A stretch of DNA of 64,000 nt. Source: Rhizobiaceae bacterium. GTDB taxonomy: Bacteria; Pseudomonadota; Alphaproteobacteria; Rhizobiales; Rhizobiaceae. Position numbers and translations under genes: made by a program. Where the stretch lies: NCBI GenBank assembly GCA_017640615.1, contig JAEPQK010000006.1, forward strand, positions 186,001 through 250,000, given 5' to 3'. This document shows positions 60,130-64,000 of the stretch, in pieces. Position 1 is the first letter of the stretch; each line of letters begins with the position of its first letter. Under the pieces are notes generated by a model. That model had not been told where the DNA came from, searched no databases, and worked only from the letters and a program-made list of their open reading frames with translations.

Positions 60130-61515
60130 ATGGCCAGCTACGACTATGATCTCTTCGTCATCGGCGGCGGTTCGGGCGGCGTGAGGGCAGGGCGCGTCGC
60201 AGCCTCGCTTGGCAAGCGCGTTGCCGTTGCGGAGGAGTACCGCTTCGGAGGCACCTGCGTCATTCGTGGATGCGTGCCGAAAAAGCTTTTCGTCTATGCC
60301 TCGCAATTTGCCGAGCATTTCGAGGATTCGGCCGGCTACGGCTGGACCGTGCAGACGCCTGAATTCGATTGGCGCACGCTGATCGCCAACAAGGACAAGG
60401 AGATCAACCGGCTTGAGGCCGCCTATCGCTCGGGCCTGGGCAATGCCAAGGCGGAAATGATCGACAGCCGCGCCGTGCTGGTGGACGATCATTACGTGCG
60501 CATCGTCGCCGAGGACCGCGTCGTGAGCGCTGAGACGATCCTGATCGCGACGGGTGGCCGCCCGAATCCGCATGATGCGCTGCCCGGCCATGAGCATTGC
60601 ATCAGCTCGAATGAGGCGTTCGACCTGCCGGTCCTGCCGCGCAGCATCGCCATTGAGGGCGGCGGCTACATCGCAGTCGAATTCGCCAACATTTTCCACG
60701 GCCTCGGCGTTGAAACGACGCTTATCTATCGCGGCAAGGAAATCCTGAGCCGTTTCGACATGGATGTGCGGCGCGCGCTGCATGAGGAGATGGAAAAGAA
60801 GGGCATTCGCATCCTGTGCCAGACGGTGGCTATCGGAGTCGACAAGACGTCCGGCGGCCTCGCGGTTCATCTCAATTCGGGCGACACAATCCAGGTGGAG
60901 CAGATGATGCTGGCGCTAGGCCGGCTCCCAAACACCGAAGGTCTCGGGCTGGAAGCGGCTGGCGTGGAAACCGGCAAAACCGGCGAGATCGTCGTGGACG
61001 AATTTTCGCGCACCAGTGTGGGGAATATCTACGCGATCGGCGATGTGACGAACCGCGTTCAGCTCACGCCGGTGGCTATTCACGAGGCGATGTGCCTGGT
61101 CGATACGCTCTTTCGCGGCAAGCCGACGAGCCCGGATCACGATACGATCGCGACGGCTGTGTTCTCGCAGCCGGAGATCGGTACGGTGGGCCTGTCGGAA
61201 GATGCAGCCTCAACGCAATTCGACGAGCTTGAAATCTACCTCGCGCGCTTCCGGCCCATGCGGCACACGCTTTCTGGCCGTGATGAGCGGATGGTCATGA
61301 AGCTGGTCGTCGATGGCAAGTCGCGCAAGGTGATCGGCGCCCACATTCTGGGCCCGGACGCTGGCGAGATGGCGCAGCTTCTGGGCATCCCGATCAAGGC
61401 CGGCCTTACCAAGGACGATTTCGACCGCACCATGGCGCTGCACCCCTCGGCCGCCGAAGAGCTGGTAACGATGTATCAGCAGACCTATCGCGTGAAGAAC
61501 GGCGAGCGCGTGTGA
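60130..61515 (+). CDS. gor: Glutathione-disulfide reductase
   Basis: 461 residues from ATG 60130 behind GGAGG (60116-60120). FAD motif VIGGGSGGVRAGRVAA near 10-25, the redox pair in GGTCVIRGCVPKKL (Cys 42/47), NADP motif IEGGGYIAVEFANIF near 174-188, the second FAD motif GNIYAIGDV near 298 and the catalytic His-Glu in HPSAAEE near 438. It regenerates GSH with NADPH. The Arg-bearing TLIYRGKE segment supports NADPH over NADH. Confidence 0.94.
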   Translation: MASYDYDLFVIGGGSGGVRAGRVAASLGKRVAVAEEYRFGGTCVIRGCVPKKLFVYASQFAEHFEDSAGYGWTVQTPEFDWRTLIANKDKEINRLEAAYRSGLGNAKAEMIDSRAVLVDDHYVRIVAEDRVVSAETILIATGGRPNPHDALPGHEHCISSNEAFDLPVLPRSIAIEGGGYIAVEFANIFHGLGVETTLIYRGKEILSRFDMDVRRALHEEMEKKGIRILCQTVAIGVDKTSGGLAVHLNSGDTIQVEQMMLALGRLPNTEGLGLEAAGVETGKTGEIVVDEFSRTSVGNIYAIGDVTNRVQLTPVAIHEAMCLVDTLFRGKPTSPDHDTIATAVFSQPEIGTVGLSEDAASTQFDELEIYLARFRPMRHTLSGRDERMVMKLVVDGKSRKVIGAHILGPDAGEMAQLLGIPIKAGLTKDDFDRTMALHPSAAEELVTMYQQTYRVKNGERV

Positions 61516-61523
61516 GGCTTCTC

Positions 61524-62446
61524 TTATACGACCTTACCCATATTTACCGGGCGCCCTTCAAGCAGCCAGCCGATGAATTGCGGCCACAAAGTCTGGGCAA
61601 AGCGCGAGCGGAAAAAGCCGAGATGGCCGATTTTTTCGGCACGGCCTTCCTCCGGTGAGAGCCAACGCGTCTCTACCTGAGCGTTTTCGTAGTAACTCAT
61701 CATTTTTGCCGTTGCGCGCGGATTGCCCCAGACATCGTCGGTCAGCCCAAGCGTAAGGATTGGCAATTTCACCGTCTCGAAGCGCGATACTTCGGGCACA
61801 TCGGGATCGCCGAATATTCGGGGTGGCGGCACCAGCGCGCCCAGTCGCGGTAGCAACTGGATGGGATCGGTTCGCCCAGGCCCATCCAGCGCGGGATGTC
61901 ACTAGTGAACCATGAGATTGGCACGCCGATGAGGTTCATGCGCGCCCAGACGGTTCGGTCGTCGAGCAGCCGATGGTAGCCGGTCATCGTGGCCACCATG
62001 CCGTAGCGCTCAAACCGATCGGCGATGCCGCACAGGCCCAGCGCCTGGCCGCCGAAGGATTGGCCGACGCCGACCAACGGGTGACCCGGCGCCACCTCGT
62101 CCAGCCGCGCCGCGGCGGCTGGCAGGTCGATGAGCGCCCAATCCTTGTAGTTGATGCGCTCGCGCCAGCCACTCGGTCGCCTCGATCCGCCGACACCGCG
62201 ATAGTCATAGATAAGAGCCGCGCGCGCACCGGCCGCCACGCAGGCCTTGGCGAAGTTCGCATAGAGGCCGCGCGGTGCAGCGGTTGCGCCCGAAATGAGC
62301 ACTATCGGCTTGTCGCCGCTGCCTTCGAAAAGTGTCGCGGCCAGCGGAAAGCCGTCCGGCGTTTCCACGATGGTTTCGGTGACCAGCGGACCGGGTTTCG
62401 AATTGCCGTTTTCGGTACTCTCACGCGCTTGTGCATTGTCGAGCAT
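61524..62446 (-). pseudogene. Alpha/beta hydrolase with a -1 frameshift
   Basis: The frame from ATG 62446 encodes FPLAATLFEG, YDYRGVGGSRRPSGW, VGVGQSFGGQALGL (nucleophile Ser in GQSFGG) and then loses homology after WARWCRHPEY. The next frame continues the fold from FGDPDVPEVSRF with LGLTDDVWGNPRA and IGHLGFFRSRF (His region), ending at 61524. Adding one T at the AATATT of 61813-61818 would restore one continuous frame of about 308 residues. So this is either a recent null allele or a sequencing error. The product would be a small esterase-like hydrolase. Confidence 0.75.
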
Positions 62447-62598
62447 GGCGCAAATCCTCGATGTGATACCGGAATGCTACCATTTACGTGAACGTCAAAG
62501 TCAATGCTGCTTTGCTGGCTGGCACCCAGATTAACTGGCCCTGCCATGATCCTGCTGCGGCCGTTGCACCGGCCTGCAAAACCAATAGATTGCGCCGC

Positions 62599-63225
62599 AT
62601 GAACGAGATGCGCTCAAACGAGACTCTGACAGGCACCGGCGACTATGTGGCCTATTTCGGTTATGGCTCGCTGGTCAATCGCGCGACGCTGCGCACGCAG
62701 ATCGTCTCGGCCGTGCCGGCGCGGTTGCTTGGCTGGCGTCGGCGCTGGCGCCCGAGACCCGACATGCCTGGCTTTCCGGCGGCCTTGCTGACGGTCGAAG
62801 CGGCTGAAGGCGAGGGGTGTGACGGTCTGCTTGTCTTCGACCGACCTGAAAACCTGGCTGCTGTCGACGAGCGCGAAACGCGCTACCGCCGCGTCGAGAT
62901 CGATCGCGGAGCGATCGAAACCGCGGCCCGGCTACCGGACAATTTCAAGGCCTATGTCTATGTCGCGCAGGAGGAGCTCCCGCCGCACCCCGAACCCGCA
63001 GCAATTCTGCAGTCCTATCTCGATGCAGTGATGCAGGGCTTTCTCATTGAACATGGCGAAACAGGATTGCGCCGCTTCATGCGCGAGACGGCCAGTTTCG
63101 AAACGCCGGTTCTGCGCGACCGGGCAAAGCCGCGATATCCGCGCAGTGTCACGCTCGCCGAAGAAGAGCGGGAGATGTTCGACCGGCTTCTGGCAGAAAT
63201 TGGTGCCCGTTTCAGAGACGCCTGA
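62599..63225 (+). CDS. Gamma-glutamylcyclotransferase family protein
   Basis: 208 residues from ATG 62599. YVAYFGYGSLVNRATL near 16-31 is the AIG2/GGCT substrate loop, and VDERETRYRRVEIDRG near 87-102 carries the catalytic Glu. The C-terminal helical part has FLIEHGETGLRRFMRET. It may convert gamma-glutamyl amino acids or glutathione-derived peptides to 5-oxoproline, which would fit the glutathione reductase nearby. It could also be a related AIG2-like lyase. Confidence 0.82.
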   Translation: MNEMRSNETLTGTGDYVAYFGYGSLVNRATLRTQIVSAVPARLLGWRRRWRPRPDMPGFPAALLTVEAAEGEGCDGLLVFDRPENLAAVDERETRYRRVEIDRGAIETAARLPDNFKAYVYVAQEELPPHPEPAAILQSYLDAVMQGFLIEHGETGLRRFMRETASFETPVLRDRAKPRYPRSVTLAEEEREMFDRLLAEIGARFRDA

Positions 63226-63353
63226 ACAGGCCTAATTCGGGCCGAAAGCGGCTGGAACGCTAGCAATCGTTCCTGTATAGAGCCGCATTCTGCCGGTGCG
63301 CGGTGCGTTCAGCCGCGCGTTGCAGGCAGGGCAATTCGAGTATTGGTGCAGAT

Positions 63354-64000
63354 ATGAAGAAGTGGTCTCCGAATTCCTGGCGCGATATGCCGATCAAGCA
63401 GGTTCCGGTCTATCCGGACCCGAATGCCGTTGCTGAAACGGAAAAGCACCTGGCAAGCTATCCGCCGCTGGTTTTTGCAGGCGAGGCGCGCAAGCTGAAG
63501 AGCCAGTTGGCTGCGGTTGCCGACGGCAAGTCGTTTCTGCTGCAGGGTGGCGATTGCGCGGAGAGCTTTGCCGAGCACGGCGCGGACAATATTCGCGACT
63601 TCTTTCGTGTCTTCCTTCAGATGGCGGCGGTTTTGACCTTCGCCGGTGCGCAGCCGGTGGTGAAGGTCGGGCGCATTGCCGGCCAGTTCGCCAAGCCGCG
63701 CTCGTCGGACGTTGAAGCACAGAATGGCGTGTCGCTGCCGAGCTATCGGGGCGACATCATCAATGGCATCGATTTTGACGAGAAATCGCGTATCCCCGAC
63801 CCGGCGCGGCAGGAGATGGCCTATCGCCAGTCCGCGGCCACGTTGAACCTTTTGCGTGCGTTCGCACAGGGCGGCTTTGCCAGCCTCGAAAACGTGCACA
63901 AATGGATGCTTGGGTTCGTCTCCGACAGCCCGCAATCCGAACGATATGAGGCTCTTGCCAGCCGTATCACCGAGACAGTCGATTTCATGCGTGCCATGGG
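63354..64000 (+). CDS. aroG: Class II DAHP synthase, 3' truncated by the window end
   Basis: The frame opens at ATG 63354 ([13 protein letters not shown]) and runs to the edge without a stop, so 215 residues are visible of about 460. The N-terminal [15 protein letters not shown] segment, [15 protein letters not shown] near 61 and [16 protein letters not shown] near 101 are class II (plant-type) marks. The enzyme condenses PEP and erythrose-4-phosphate to start the shikimate pathway. An open frame on the opposite strand here is a shadow of this gene. Confidence 0.92.
   Translation, partial: MKKWSPNSWRDMPIKQVPVYPDPNAVAETEKHLASYPPLVFAGEARKLKSQLAAVADGKSFLLQGGDCAESFAEHGADNIRDFFRVFLQMAAVLTFAGAQPVVKVGRIAGQFAKPRSSDVEAQNGVSLPSYRGDIINGIDFDEKSRIPDPARQEMAYRQSAATLNLLRAFAQGGFASLENVHKWMLGFVSDSPQSERYEALASRITETVDFMRAM

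Noticed and set aside
63309..63935. Minus-strand frame of about 200 codons
   Set aside because: It is the complement of the class II DAHP synthase that runs off the window end.

Overview
The window reads as chromosome of an alphaproteobacterium of the Hyphomicrobiales (Rhizobiales), probably near the Phyllobacteriaceae/Mesorhizobium group. The reasons are high GC, dense tail-to-head operons with ATGA/GTGA stop-start overlaps, many ABC and TRAP uptake systems, a class II DAHP synthase, a FumA-type class I fumarase, a DivJ/PleC-like histidine kinase, a DUF1289/TIGR02281 protease pair, and a tRNA-Val(CAC) with an encoded CCA. This placement comes from gene content only. No insertion sequence, prophage, CRISPR array or rRNA was seen.

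Layout. (1) 1-9889 is a sugar or polyol phosphate utilisation island. It holds a truncated aldolase/SDR fusion, a class II aldolase, an FGGY kinase and a HAD-IIA phosphatase on +, then a second FGGY kinase and a SorC-type regulator on -, then a glycerol-1-phosphate-dehydrogenase homologue, a HAD-IIB phosphatase and a third class II aldolase on +. Twin palindromic operators lie in the divergent promoter. (2) 9941-12908 (-) is a FecBCD-type metallophore ABC importer. (3) 13281-23783 (+) carries a ureohydrolase, RidA, ornithine cyclodeaminase and a LysR regulator, then a polar amino acid ABC importer and a polyamine-type ABC importer. It looks like a module that turns a guanidino compound into ornithine and then proline. 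(4) 23833-31543 is a divergent acid-utilisation cluster: an IlvD/Edd dehydratase, a beta-hydroxyacid dehydrogenase, a TRAP transporter and a MarR regulator on -, and a hydroxypyruvate-isomerase-like protein with an MhpD-like hydratase on +.

(5) 31662-41946 is mostly housekeeping: DusA, a TauE exporter, a retropepsin-like protease, DUF1289, a strongly diverged CobT homologue, an orphan histidine kinase, a nuclease, a GST, a DNA glycosylase, an Lrp regulator, DUF3299, an AlkD-like protein and a second beta-hydroxyacid dehydrogenase. A structured minus-strand transcript with its own terminator may lie between dusA and tauE. (6) 41983-44375 (-) is a second polar amino acid ABC system without an ATPase gene. 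(7) 44528-49502 holds molybdenum cofactor genes (mobB, mobA, moaA) with an MFS and a DMT transporter and DUF971. (8) 49503-64000 holds a polysaccharide deacetylase, GNAT, a MarR/hydrolase pair with tandem operators, rhodanese, fumarase, a BASS transporter, an L,D-transpeptidase, tRNA-Val, Gph, RpiA, DUF2059, glutathione reductase, a frameshifted alpha/beta hydrolase, a gamma-glutamylcyclotransferase and the start of class II DAHP synthase.

The points most worth a second look are the twin operators and unassigned pathway of the first island, the CobT homologue that has lost its catalytic motifs, the inverted repeat that captures the Shine-Dalgarno sequence of the Lrp gene, the tandem MarR operators over a start codon, the hairpins that follow three different transporter binding-protein genes, and the candidate small RNA at 32658-32790.
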